From the NCBI RefSeq assembly GCF_001591505.1, contig NZ_BCVA01000018.1:32370-96369 (forward strand): a stretch of DNA of 64,000 bases, read 5' to 3'. Below are positions 48,523-56,695 of this stretch, in pieces. Origin of the DNA: Neobacillus niacini NBRC 15566. Its GTDB lineage: Bacteria > Bacillota > Bacilli > Bacillales > Cytobacillaceae. Every line of letters begins with the position of its first letter. Positions within the stretch are counted from its first letter, which is position 1. Made by a program: the position numbers and the translations under genes. Under the pieces are notes generated by a model, which saw only the letters and a program-made list of their open reading frames with translations, made no database searches and was not told the DNA's origin.

Positions 48523-49893
48523 ATGGAAAGTTTACAAGATTCACAGGAAAGACGTATGACTCTGCGTGCCATAACATGGCCGATATTTATCGAATTGTTT
48601 TTGCAAATGATTATGGGAAGTACTGACGTCATCATGCTATCCCATATTTCTGATGATGTTGTCGCTGCAATAGGTATAGCGAATCAACTAGTCTTTTTTG
48701 CTATTCTCCTATTTAATTTTACAGCTACCGGAACAGCGGTATTAATCTCACAGTATTTAGGGGCTGGTTTAAAAAAAGACGCCAAACAAGCTTCTGCTAT
48801 ATCCTTAACAATTAATCTGGGTATGGGTTTGGTTGTCAGTGTATTGTTTGTGATTTTTAAAGGACCGTTATTAACGATTTTTCACCTTGATAAGGATATA
48901 GCCAGTATTGGATTCGATTATTTATCAATCGTCGGTGGAACCCTATTTCTACAGGCTATGCTAGTCACTGTTTCTGCAATTTTGAGGTCAAATGGCTTTA
49001 CAAGGGAAGCAATGTTTGTGTCAGTCATGATGAACCTCATTCATTTGATTGGAAATGCATTGGTGATTTATGGATGGTTTGGATTGCCTGAAATGGGTGT
49101 TAAAGGAGTGGCGTTTTCAACTGCTTTTAGCCGAGCAGCAGCATTAGTCATTGCGTTTTGGTTCATGTATAGGAGACTCCCAATCAGAATTGAATGGAAT
49201 GATTATATCGATTTCCAATTAACGCATATTAAGAAAATATTAAAAATAGGCATTCCTTCTGCTGGTGAACAACTTAGTTACAATACGAGCCAGATGGCGA
49301 TGACTGCGGTTACAGCCCTGCTTGGAGCAGCAGCTTTGTCTACCCGTGTTTATACATGGAATATTATGTCCTTTATTATGCTGTTTGCATTAGCCGTTGG
49401 CCAGGGAACACAAATTTTAATCGGTTATCGTGTAGGAGCTGGCGATTTTGCAGGGGCCTATAAACAATTACTAAAGAGCCTTAAAGTTAGTTTTATTATT
49501 ACTATTATTATAGCAATCCTTATTGCTATTTTTAGAGATGCGATTATGGGTCTTTTCACAGATGATCCTGAAATTATTAAAGTCGGAAGTACACTTTTAT
49601 TATTATGTTTAATTCTTGAACCTGGAAGGACATTGAATCTCATCGTGGTTAACTCACTGCGTGCTACCGGTGATGCGGTTTTTACTGTGAAAATGGGTAT
49701 TCTGTCGATGTGGGGAATTGCTGTTCCGGTGTCGTATTTACTAGGAATACAGGCTGGTATCGGGTTAGCAGGAGTATGGATTGCCTTTATTGCGGATGAA
49801 TGGTTCAGAGGAATCGTCATGTATTTTAGATGGAAAAGCAGAGCGTGGGAAAAGAAAGTACTCGTTGATAAAAAGCAAGCCATTACTAGTTAA
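48523..49893 (+). CDS. MATE family efflux transporter
   Basis: This 456-residue multidrug and toxin extrusion family antiporter has 12 membrane segments in two related halves. Motifs are the N-terminal ITWPIFIELFLQMIMGSTDV, the gap-forming GTAVLISQYLGAGLKKDA in the first half and VGQGTQILIGYRVGAGDF in the second. The ATG follows a spaced aaaggcggg. It is followed 22 nt later by an aldo/keto reductase gene. The substrate is unknown. Confidence 0.92.
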   Translation: MESLQDSQERRMTLRAITWPIFIELFLQMIMGSTDVIMLSHISDDVVAAIGIANQLVFFAILLFNFTATGTAVLISQYLGAGLKKDAKQASAISLTINLGMGLVVSVLFVIFKGPLLTIFHLDKDIASIGFDYLSIVGGTLFLQAMLVTVSAILRSNGFTREAMFVSVMMNLIHLIGNALVIYGWFGLPEMGVKGVAFSTAFSRAAALVIAFWFMYRRLPIRIEWNDYIDFQLTHIKKILKIGIPSAGEQLSYNTSQMAMTAVTALLGAAALSTRVYTWNIMSFIMLFALAVGQGTQILIGYRVGAGDFAGAYKQLLKSLKVSFIITIIIAILIAIFRDAIMGLFTDDPEIIKVGSTLLLLCLILEPGRTLNLIVVNSLRATGDAVFTVKMGILSMWGIAVPVSYLLGIQAGIGLAGVWIAFIADEWFRGIVMYFRWKSRAWEKKVLVDKKQAITS

Positions 49894-49915
49894 AAACTGA
49901 GGAGGAGAACGTTAA

Positions 49916-50890
49916 ATGAAATACCGCAGACTTGGAAACAGTGGATTAAAGGTTAGTGAGATTGGATTAGGGAGCTGGCTGACCTATGGAAAAGCGGTCA
50001 ATAATCTGACTGCACATGATTGTATTCATAAAGCCTATGAACTTGGGATTAACTTCTTTGATACAGCCAATGCCTATGAAAGTGGAAAGGCAGAGGAGGT
50101 ATTGGGTGAGGCGTTAAAAGAATACCCAAGAAGTTCATACGTTGTAGCAACGAAGCTATTCTTTCCAATGGGTTCTGGACCGAATGAGCGTGGATTATCC
50201 AGAAAGCATATCGTGGAACAATGTGACGCCAGTCTAAAACGTTTAGGCGTGGATTATATTGACCTCTATCAATGTCACCGCTATGACCCAGAGGTACCGA
50301 TGGAGGAAACATTGCTGGCCCTTGATGATTTAATAAGGCAAGGGAAGATCCTTTATGCAGGTGTAAGCGAATGGAGTGCTGCCCAAATTGAGAAAGCTGT
50401 TGGGATCGGTAAGGAGTATCGCTTAAGACCGATCATTTCCAATCAGCCTATTTACAATATGTTTGAAAGATATATTGAAGATGAAGTACTGCCAATATCG
50501 GCCGAAAAAGGGATTGGCCAAATTGTTTTCTCACCGTTAGCGCAGGGTATATTAACAGGTAAATATAAGCCTAATACAGAAAAACCAGCGAATAGCAGGG
50601 CGGCAAATGATTCAACTAACTTTATCATCAATAGCTATTTTCGGGACGATGTTCTAACTGTGGTGCAGAAATTAAATGGTTTAGCTTCTGAATTAGGGGT
50701 TACGTTAAGTCAGTTGGCATTGGCATGGACTCTCCGTCATCACATCATTAGCTCTGCGATTATCGGTGCGAGCAAGACAGAGCAAATTGAAGAAAATGTA
50801 AAAGCGGTGGATATCAAATTGGAGCAGGACGTTTTACAAGCGATAGATTCAATTCTTGAAGAAGTAAAAGACTTTGCGCCGTTAAGATAG
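49916..50890 (+). CDS. Aldo/keto reductase (potassium-channel beta-subunit-like group)
   Basis: This 324-residue NADPH-dependent reductase has an (alpha/beta)8 barrel. It begins MKYRRLGNSGLKVSEIGLG and has the catalytic Asp/Tyr in FFDTANAYESGKAEEVLG, Lys in VATKLFFPMG and His in YQCHRYDP. IGASKTEQIEENVKA is the cofactor-binding end. The ATG follows gaggaggagaacgtta. It sits in a possible operon with MATE upstream and an MBL hydrolase downstream. The substrate is unknown. Confidence 0.9.
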   Translation: MKYRRLGNSGLKVSEIGLGSWLTYGKAVNNLTAHDCIHKAYELGINFFDTANAYESGKAEEVLGEALKEYPRSSYVVATKLFFPMGSGPNERGLSRKHIVEQCDASLKRLGVDYIDLYQCHRYDPEVPMEETLLALDDLIRQGKILYAGVSEWSAAQIEKAVGIGKEYRLRPIISNQPIYNMFERYIEDEVLPISAEKGIGQIVFSPLAQGILTGKYKPNTEKPANSRAANDSTNFIINSYFRDDVLTVVQKLNGLASELGVTLSQLALAWTLRHHIISSAIIGASKTEQIEENVKAVDIKLEQDVLQAIDSILEEVKDFAPLR

Positions 50891-50917
50891 CAATTTTTTA
50901 ATGAAAGGAAGTGTTGG

Positions 50918-51760
50918 TTGTTGATGAAGGTCTATAAACATGGAGATTCTTTAGTAAAAGAAATTAATGAAACGCGAATTCATGATGGTGCTATTTCGTT
51001 TTGGAATTTAGGGCAGGCAGGAATCTTGATGAAAGGCAGAGAGGAAGATGGATTAATCTGTATTGATCCTTACCTATCAACTAGCATTGAACAGGCAAAT
51101 CCTGAAACAGAATTTAAACGTGCATTTCCACCTGTTGTTCCTCCAAGCATGCTGGAAAACACCGATGGGATTTTAATTACTCACGAACATGACGATCATT
51201 TAGATTTTACGACGTTAAGAGAAGTCGGACAAAATAAGGTGGTTGTTCCAGCACCGCTCGTATCAATGGTCCAATCGGAAACAGGCAACAAAAACATAGT
51301 AGCAGCAAAAGCGGATGAATATCTTCGTATTAAGGGATTTCAGATTACACCTGTTCCAGCAGCACATACTGATTATCAAGTTGATATGCATGGGGATCAT
51401 CTATTTTTAGGGTATGGTCTAGAAGTAAATGGTGTTCGCCTGTTTCATAGCGGTGATACGATTGTCACCTCAGAATTAATAGAACAAATCATAGAATTCA
51501 AACCTCATGTTGTATTCCTGCCAATTAATGGCGGAGACTATTTCCGCACTTCACGACAAATAGTTGGAAACATGAGCTTTCGTGAAGCGGCGGAATTTTC
51601 AGTTACGGTAGGGGCAGACCTGGTTATTCCGATTCATTATGATTTGTTTCCCAATAATCGGGACAATCCTGCTTATTTTGTAGAATACTTGCTTAATCAT
51701 TATTCAAATCAAAAGTTTCATATGATGGCACCTGGAGAACGTTTTATTTATCACCTGTAA
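50918..51760 (+). CDS. MBL-fold metallo-hydrolase (UlaG-like)
   Basis: This 280-residue metal-dependent hydrolase has the motif THEHDDHLD (about residues 88-96), then PVPAAHTDY and FHSGDTIV, with PIHYD near the end, a layout like the UlaG lactonase group. The start is TTG 50918, 6 nt after aaaggaag, or ATG 50924. The neighbours (sugar genes and arabinanase relics) make a sugar-phosphate lactone a plausible but unproven substrate. Confidence 0.85.
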   Translation: MLMKVYKHGDSLVKEINETRIHDGAISFWNLGQAGILMKGREEDGLICIDPYLSTSIEQANPETEFKRAFPPVVPPSMLENTDGILITHEHDDHLDFTTLREVGQNKVVVPAPLVSMVQSETGNKNIVAAKADEYLRIKGFQITPVPAAHTDYQVDMHGDHLFLGYGLEVNGVRLFHSGDTIVTSELIEQIIEFKPHVVFLPINGGDYFRTSRQIVGNMSFREAAEFSVTVGADLVIPIHYDLFPNNRDNPAYFVEYLLNHYSNQKFHMMAPGERFIYHL

Positions 51761-51999
<239 letters not shown>

Positions 52000-52004
52000 A
52001 ATTG

Positions 52005-52042
52005 AAAAAGACTTTGGGGGACTGTGCCTCAAAGTCTTTTTT
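52005..52042. terminator. Bidirectional terminator between the abnB relic and tatC
   Basis: aaaaagactttg pairs with caaagtctttttt across a 13-nt loop. It serves both the relic and the convergent tat operon. Confidence 0.92.
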
Positions 52043-52049
52043 ACATTTA

Positions 52050-52772
52050 TTATGCTGCTAAGTTTAATTTATGTTTTCGCTTATAAACCACTTTTGATAA
52101 TATAACACTGCATTCATATAAAAAGATTAATGGGATGACTACCAAAATATCAGATAAGAAATCCGGAGGAGTAATTAACACTGCCGTTACAATGAGAACG
52201 AAGTAGGAGTATTTACGAATCTTTTGTAATCGGTACGGATTTAATACTCCAAGACTCGTCAAGAACATGATTACCACAGGAAGTTCGAATAAAAATCCAA
52301 AGGGCAAGGTCATATGCAGTAAAAACGTAAAATACTTTTCTGTGGTAAAAAAGGTCATAAACATATCCTCCGACATGGAGAGAAGGAACTGAAAAACGAT
52401 CGGGAAAATTATAAAATATCCAAAACTAATGCCAACAATAAATAAAAGGAATAAAGAAGGAATATAGGCCAATGTTACTTTTCGCTCGGAATCTTTCAAG
52501 GCTGGACGGACAAAAAGCCATATTTGATAGGCTGCTATTGGAATACTCCCTGAAATGGCAACCACACAGGATAACATTAAATAGACCCATAAAATATCGC
52601 TTGGCCCTAAAATGGCGAGCTGTACATCTAGGTCCTGAACCAGCCATTGATAAATATCTTGAACATAGACAAAGGCTGCAATGAATAAAACCATAAAGGC
52701 GCCGAGTATGATAATCAGTCGTTTTCGTAATTCTTCGAAATGGCCAATCAAAGCCATATCATGATTAGACAT
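52050..52772 (-). CDS. tatC: Twin-arginine translocase subunit TatC
   Basis: This 240-residue polytopic membrane protein with six segments recognises Tat signal peptides. The N-terminus has HFEELRKRLIIILG, the conserved cytoplasmic motif, and FVRPALKDSERK follows in the first loop. The ATG follows aaggagg. It is the last gene of a minus-strand operon with phoX, a CxxH/CxxC protein and tatA. It would form the minimal TatAC translocase of Gram-positive bacteria, with PhoX as likely cargo. Confidence 0.95.
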   Translation of the reverse strand: MSNHDMALIGHFEELRKRLIIILGAFMVLFIAAFVYVQDIYQWLVQDLDVQLAILGPSDILWVYLMLSCVVAISGSIPIAAYQIWLFVRPALKDSERKVTLAYIPSLFLLFIVGISFGYFIIFPIVFQFLLSMSEDMFMTFFTTEKYFTFLLHMTLPFGFLFELPVVIMFLTSLGVLNPYRLQKIRKYSYFVLIVTAVLITPPDFLSDILVVIPLIFLYECSVILSKVVYKRKHKLNLAA

Positions 52773-52839
52773 TGTAATTCCTCCTTAGAAAAAGAAGACG
52801 CAAGCACCATTTTCTGCCTGCATCTTCCCGAGATTAGTG

Positions 52840-53037
52840 TTAAATCGTCTTTTCCTCTTTTTTAGGCTCTGCTTTACTAGTGTCCTCATCCGAAACCAAT
52901 TCACGTGTCGATTTTTTAAATTCTTTTAAGGTGGAACCTACAGCACGTCCTAATTCCGGTAATTTTGAAGGTCCGAAAATGATTAATGCAATCACTAAAA
53001 CAAGTATTAAACCGGGAATGCCTATGTTCTGAAGCAT
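52840..53037 (-). CDS. tatA: Twin-arginine translocase subunit TatA
   Basis: This 65-residue protein has one membrane helix ([18 protein letters not shown]) and an amphipathic helix with the [14 protein letters not shown] hinge, then an acidic/basic tail. It forms the Tat pore. ATG 53037 follows aaaggagggtacaacaatt; the upstream extension to 53091 lies in the preceding gene. It is 67 nt before tatC. Confidence 0.94.
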   Translation of the reverse strand: MLQNIGIPGLILVLVIALIIFGPSKLPELGRAVGSTLKEFKKSTRELVSDEDTSKAEPKKEEKTI

Positions 53038-53054
53038 AATTGTTGTACCCTCCT

Positions 53055-53225
53055 TTAGATCGCTTTTTTTGTTTGATTGCGTTGATAGCAATATTGAAAT
53101 AGTTTGTACTTAGCTTTGTTTTTACAAAGATGACAACGATAGCTTTCTTCCTCTGGAATTAATTTAATGTGAGGAACATACATATGCTTCAAGGCATCCT
53201 TAACGTGGTTTGAACAAACAAACAT
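53055..53225 (-). CDS. CxxH/CxxC small protein (BA_5709 family-like)
   Basis: This 56-residue protein, too short for the usual ORF filters, has CSNH (Cys4 and His7) and CHLC (Cys31 and Cys34), a four-ligand metal-site pattern. It matches the CxxH/CxxC protein family of Bacilli, whose role is unknown. The ATG at 53225 lies 12 nt after ggaagggg, a long spacing. It sits 25 nt after phoX and 17 nt before tatA, so it is co-transcribed with both. A metal-related role in PhoX maturation is possible but speculative. Confidence 0.8.
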   Translation of the reverse strand: MFVCSNHVKDALKHMYVPHIKLIPEEESYRCHLCKNKAKYKLFQYCYQRNQTKKAI

Positions 53226-53250
53226 GATGAGTTGTGCCCCTTCCGCTTAG

Positions 53251-54864
53251 TTATTTAAAGCTTCCACCTTGTACCGCTACTAAACAAGAACGTCCGAAGG
53301 TTTGCCCAGGGTATGGATTCCATGTTTCTGGATGCTGTACATCTAGGAACAATGTTTTTTCGTCTGGAGTTAACCATGGTCCTGTTACTTCACAGCCTTT
53401 TGGACCGGAAGCAAATTGGAAAGGTTCCCCGTATTCTTTACCATCCGTTGGGATCATGAATACTCCACAGTTCTTATATGCAGCATATTGATTGGTTTCA
53501 GTAGCAGAGTAATCCTCAACCACCCAAAGATTGCCTTTGCTATCAAAGTGCAGGTTATCTGGGCAAGTAATTCCGCTTTGCTGACCGCCGGCAACAAACA
53601 CTTCAAATGTAAAGGAATCACTAGCGTGGTCACTGTTTGCTGGAACAAAGCGAACAATTTGTCCGTGGAAATTTCCGTGACCGGTATTGTTGGTCAGCGC
53701 TAAGAAAACACTACCATCATGAGGGTGAATTTCCACATCTTCTGGACGGTCTAATTTTGTACCGCCTGCAGCAAGACCTGCTGCGCGTGCATTTGTTAAG
53801 ACATCCGCCTGGTCAGCGAACCCGCTTAATTTTGGATTTTTTGCATGATCGAGAGCAATCCATTTTTGCTGGCTCATACTTGCTACATATAATGTTCCGT
53901 TTTCTAAAATATCAAAGTTGGCTTCACGATTGGCAGGATTGAATTTCTTACTGCTAATAAATTTATAGAAGCATGCGTCACCTTTATCATCACCCATATA
54001 AACAACCACTCTGCCGTCATTGGTTAAGCCCATTGCAGTATTTTCGTGGGCAAAACGACCAAGGGCAGTATGCTTGCGAACAGGTCTGTTTGGATCAAAT
54101 GGATCTACCTCAACAACCCAGCCATAATGATTGTCATTAAAATTTGGCCAGCCGTAGTCATTGCCGTATTCTGTGTTTTCTTCACAAGATAGAACTGTAT
54201 TCCATAAAGTGCGGCCGCCGCTGCAATTTCCTAATGAACCCACTACACTCGTTGCTCCGCCTACATATTTGCTTCCACGTGCGGGGCCAGTTAATTCAAT
54301 CGGAGTATTTCCATCGACACGGCGATTATATGTATCATCTAACACAAGTTTCCAGCCATCCTTTTCCTTCTTAACATGGATGACAGAACCACCGACAGCT
54401 TCTTTTTCCATTTTGAGAAGCTCCGGATAGTTTGCTAGATTTTCTTTTTTGAATGTAGATTCATTGATTCCTAACATCTTCATATAGTTTACGGGTTCAG
54501 GGAATTCATGATTGACCCAGATTAAGCCTTCTTCAGAATTGTTTCCACCTTTTAAGCAATCCATTGGAAAATAAACCGTTAGGTCTGCTGCATCCCCAAA
54601 TTTTTCTCCCTTTGAATTAATCACATCTCCATAAGAAGCAATAATAGAATAGTTGTAGCCATTAGGCAGGACCATATCGTTTTCCCATGTACGGCTAATT
54701 GGTTTGAAAGGTGAGGTAAATGATTTGCCCTTACCATTAGGCTGTCCATTCATTAAGTGGTTTCCAGTCATCGCATTTCCTGTTAATGTTCCAATTCCTG
54801 ATGAAGCGGCAACTAATGCGGCAGTACTACTTCCAACGTACGTTAAAAATAAACGGCGATCCAT
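53251..54864 (-). CDS. phoX: PhoX family phosphatase with Tat signal (DUF839)
   Basis: This 537-residue PhoX-type alkaline phosphatase contains a predicted beta-propeller that in known members binds iron and calcium. The N-terminus MDRRLFLTYVGSSTAAL is a twin-arginine signal (RRLFL). Family motifs are VNHEFPE, NCSGGRTLWNTVLSCEENTEYG (Cys and Glu metal ligands), ALGRFAHENTAM, KLDRPEDVEIHP and FLDVQHPE. It is exported folded and releases phosphate from esters. PhoP-box repeats precede it and tatA/tatC follow it, so enzyme and translocase are co-induced by phosphate starvation. Confidence 0.93.
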   Translation of the reverse strand: MDRRLFLTYVGSSTAALVAASSGIGTLTGNAMTGNHLMNGQPNGKGKSFTSPFKPISRTWENDMVLPNGYNYSIIASYGDVINSKGEKFGDAADLTVYFPMDCLKGGNNSEEGLIWVNHEFPEPVNYMKMLGINESTFKKENLANYPELLKMEKEAVGGSVIHVKKEKDGWKLVLDDTYNRRVDGNTPIELTGPARGSKYVGGATSVVGSLGNCSGGRTLWNTVLSCEENTEYGNDYGWPNFNDNHYGWVVEVDPFDPNRPVRKHTALGRFAHENTAMGLTNDGRVVVYMGDDKGDACFYKFISSKKFNPANREANFDILENGTLYVASMSQQKWIALDHAKNPKLSGFADQADVLTNARAAGLAAGGTKLDRPEDVEIHPHDGSVFLALTNNTGHGNFHGQIVRFVPANSDHASDSFTFEVFVAGGQQSGITCPDNLHFDSKGNLWVVEDYSATETNQYAAYKNCGVFMIPTDGKEYGEPFQFASGPKGCEVTGPWLTPDEKTLFLDVQHPETWNPYPGQTFGRSCLVAVQGGSFK

Positions 54865-54908
54865 ATAATAATTCTCCCTTTTTAGATAATAGAGTTACTT
54901 TCACTCTG

Positions 54909-54962
54909 ATTATAGGCAGTCGTTTTGTTAATGTTAATTAAGGGAATGTAAAGATTTGTTAA
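54909..54962 (-). promoter_or_regulatory. PhoP boxes and -10 element of the phoX operon
   Basis: On the minus strand the hexamers TTAACA, TTTACA, TTAATT and TTAACA begin 10-11 bp apart (plus-strand positions 54957-54962, 54947-54952, 54936-54941 and 54926-54931). A tataat -10 (54909-54914) lies 11 bp further downstream. This arrangement is that of PhoP-activated promoters in Bacillus subtilis, four TT(A/T/C)ACA-type repeats upstream of the -10 with no good -35. Confidence 0.8.
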
Positions 54963-55104
54963 GATAGAATAAACTATTTTAATAATCTGTAAATTACGTA
55001 AAGAACTTTAAAAAGTGAAAAATTTATCGTAAGCTTCAGGCGTGGAATTTCTTTTGTTAAGTAGAAGAATAATAAGGAGCAAAGTGAATCGGAGGGATCA
55101 TAGT

Positions 55105-55950
55105 ATGGAAGGTTTTCATCAGAGTCCAAATATCTATAGCAGCGAAGTCAATTTGAAAGTGAAAAATTTAGACTATGCCTTAACTTTTTATCAAAACATT
55201 ATGGGGTTTAAGGTACTAGAGAAAGCAGATAGAAAAGCTGTATTAACGGCTAATGGAAAAACACCGTTAGTCACGTTAGAACAGCCTGAAAATGTAATAG
55301 CAAAGGAAGGACGGACGTCGGGACTTTACCACTTTGCCATACTGCTTCCCAGTCGTGCTGATTTATCTGTTTTTTTACGTCATTTTCTTAGTACAGGATA
55401 TGAACTCGGTGCTGCGGATCATTATGTCAGTGAGGCACTTTATATTACGGATCCAGACGGCAATGGGATAGAGGTTTACCGAGATCGTCCTTCAAATGAG
55501 TGGTCATGGAAAGATGGCTTGGTGGATATGGCAACTGTCGAACTGGATGGTAACGGGTTATTGGCAGAAAGTAATGCGGAATGGACAGGGCTGCCGCCTG
55601 GGACGATTATGGGGCATATTCACCTCCATGTGGGAGAACTGCGAAAGGCAGAAGAGTTTTACACAAAAGGACTGGGATTCACGGTTGTCAGCCACTATCC
55701 ACAGGCAGTCTTTTTATCAACAGGAGGTTATCACCATCATATTGCCATTAATATGTGGCAGGGAGAAGGAGTTCCTGCACCACCGAAAAATAGTGTGGGG
55801 CTTAATTGGTATTCACTTGTATTTCCGGATGCTTCTGAGAGAGAATCAGCAATGGAACGCTTGAAACAGCTAGGCGCGAGTGTTGAGAAAGAAGCAGATT
55901 ATTATGTAACGAGCGATCCATCCGGAAATCAAATTCGATTGGTGTTATAG
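55105..55950 (+). CDS. catE: VOC family protein, CatE-like catechol 2,3-dioxygenase
   Basis: This 281-residue protein has two vicinal-oxygen-chelate modules. The N-terminal module starts SEVNLKVKNLDYALTFYQNI and holds LYHFAILLPS; the C-terminal module has MGHIHLHVGELRKAEEFYTK and HHHIAINMWQGEG. Metal ligands would be His in GHIHLHV, His in HHIAIN and a C-terminal Glu. It resembles CatE (YfiE) of Bacillus subtilis, which cleaves catechol. ATG 55105 follows cggaggga; the frame from 55042 has no signal. It is monocistronic, divergent from phoX. Confidence 0.82.
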   Translation: MEGFHQSPNIYSSEVNLKVKNLDYALTFYQNIMGFKVLEKADRKAVLTANGKTPLVTLEQPENVIAKEGRTSGLYHFAILLPSRADLSVFLRHFLSTGYELGAADHYVSEALYITDPDGNGIEVYRDRPSNEWSWKDGLVDMATVELDGNGLLAESNAEWTGLPPGTIMGHIHLHVGELRKAEEFYTKGLGFTVVSHYPQAVFLSTGGYHHHIAINMWQGEGVPAPPKNSVGLNWYSLVFPDASERESAMERLKQLGASVEKEADYYVTSDPSGNQIRLVL

Positions 55951-55962
55951 AGCGAATAACTG

Positions 55963-55986
55963 TGAAGCCAGAGGAATCTGGCTTCA
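55963..55986 (+). terminator. Stem-loop after catE, copy 1 of a duplicated hairpin
   Basis: tgaagccaga pairs perfectly with tctggcttca across ggaa. A second version, gtgaagccagatgaatatgg followed by cttttttt, lies at 56181-56208, on the far side of array 3. Confidence 0.8.
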
Positions 55987-56021
55987 GGCTGTCGAGAAAA
56001 TCTCGACAGCCATTATTTTTT
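55987..56021 (+). terminator. Rightward terminator bracketing array 3 on the left
   Basis: ggctgtcgaga pairs perfectly with tctcgacagcc across aaa, followed by attatttttt. It is related to 30229-30264. Confidence 0.9.
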
Positions 56022-56036
56022 CAATGCAGAAGTTGA

Positions 56037-56140
56037 TGGAGTGACCCAAGCTTGTCATTAAAAGAATTTTGGGTCAATGGAGAGGTGCTGGAGTGACCAA
56101 AGCCTGTCATGAAAAGAAATTTGGGTTAATCCAGAGGTGT
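56037..56140. repeat. Tandem hairpin array 3: two 52-bp units
   Basis: Units start at 56037 and 56089, exactly 52 bp apart. Each reads tggagtgaccc/aaa, an inner tgtcat(t/g)aaaagaa, then tttgggt(c/t)aat and agaggtg. gtgacccaa and ttgggtca are inverted arms in unit 1. The sequence is unrelated to arrays 1 and 2 apart from the unit length and hairpin form. Confidence 0.85.
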
Positions 56141-56149
56141 TAGAAATAT

Positions 56150-56180
56150 AAAAATGCCGAGAAAAACCTTTCTTGACAAT
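56150..56180 (-). terminator. Leftward terminator bracketing array 3 on the right
   Basis: On the minus strand gtcaagaaa pairs with tttctcggc and is followed by attttta. No minus-strand gene lies to its right for several kilobases, so it has no gene to terminate. Confidence 0.75.
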
Positions 56181-56208
56181 GTGAAGCCAGATGAATATGG
56201 CTTTTTTT
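56181..56208 (+). terminator. Second copy of the catE hairpin, with T tract
   Basis: aagcca pairs with tggctt followed by seven T. It differs from 55963-55986 at a few loop and arm positions and restores a functional rightward terminator after array 3. Confidence 0.75.
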
Positions 56209-56242
56209 GTTGGAATCACACTGGAAAAATATCCAAGAAATA

Positions 56243-56298
56243 TTGTTTTTTGTAAAATATGGTGATATAGTACATTACAACAGTAATGTACTATATCA
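56243..56298 (+). promoter_or_regulatory. Promoter and long palindromic operator of the GntR/ABC operon
   Basis: ttgttt (56243-56248) and tatagt (56266-56271) are 17 bp apart. tgatatagtacattac (56263-56278) and gtaatgtactatatca (56283-56298) are perfect 16-bp inverted arms around aaca, overlapping the -10. It is most likely the operator for the GntR protein encoded 16 nt downstream, giving autorepression. Confidence 0.85.
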
Positions 56299-56314
56299 GA
56301 AAGGAGGAATAGGG

Positions 56315-56695
56315 TTGATTCTTAATATGGACGGTACAAAGCCGATTTATTTGCAAATTTCCGAATGGCTGGAGAGAGAAATTCTGAATGGGAACTTTGA
56401 AAGTGATCAAAAAATTTATTCTCAGTATCAGCTTGCAGAAATGTTTACGATCAATCCAGCAACCGCGGCGAAGGGGTTAACACTACTGGTTGAGGAGAAT
56501 ATTCTCTATAAAAAGCGCGGGCTCGGTATGTTTGTTTCAAATCATGCGAAGCAGATTATTTTGAACAAACGCAAAAATCAAACCTTAAAAAAATTAGTTC
56601 TTGAAATAGTGATGGAAGCAGAACGGTTGAACGTAAGCAGAGAGGAATTAATCCAAATGATCCAAGCTGTAAATGTAGAGGAGGCAGGGGAATGA
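56315..56695 (+). CDS. GntR family regulator, YtrA subfamily
   Basis: This 126-residue repressor has an N-terminal winged helix (KPIYLQISEWLEREILNGNF, then YSQYQLAEMFTINPATAAKG) and a short helical tail, the YtrA layout without a large effector domain. TTG 56315 follows aaaggagg by 7 nt; the longer frame to 56207 runs through the operator and is not used. It is the first gene of a four-gene operon with ABC transporter genes, and its stop overlaps the ATPase start by 4 nt. Confidence 0.9.
   Translation: MILNMDGTKPIYLQISEWLEREILNGNFESDQKIYSQYQLAEMFTINPATAAKGLTLLVEENILYKKRGLGMFVSNHAKQIILNKRKNQTLKKLVLEIVMEAERLNVSREELIQMIQAVNVEEAGE

Noticed and set aside
55963..56208. Insertion sequence or MITE with transposase-type ends
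   Set aside because: There is no transposase, and the ends are terminator hairpins rather than typical transposon inverted repeats. A non-autonomous element remains possible and is listed as a finding.
56207..56314. N-terminal extension of the GntR regulator
   Set aside because: It runs through the promoter and operator; TTG 56315 has an ideal Shine-Dalgarno.
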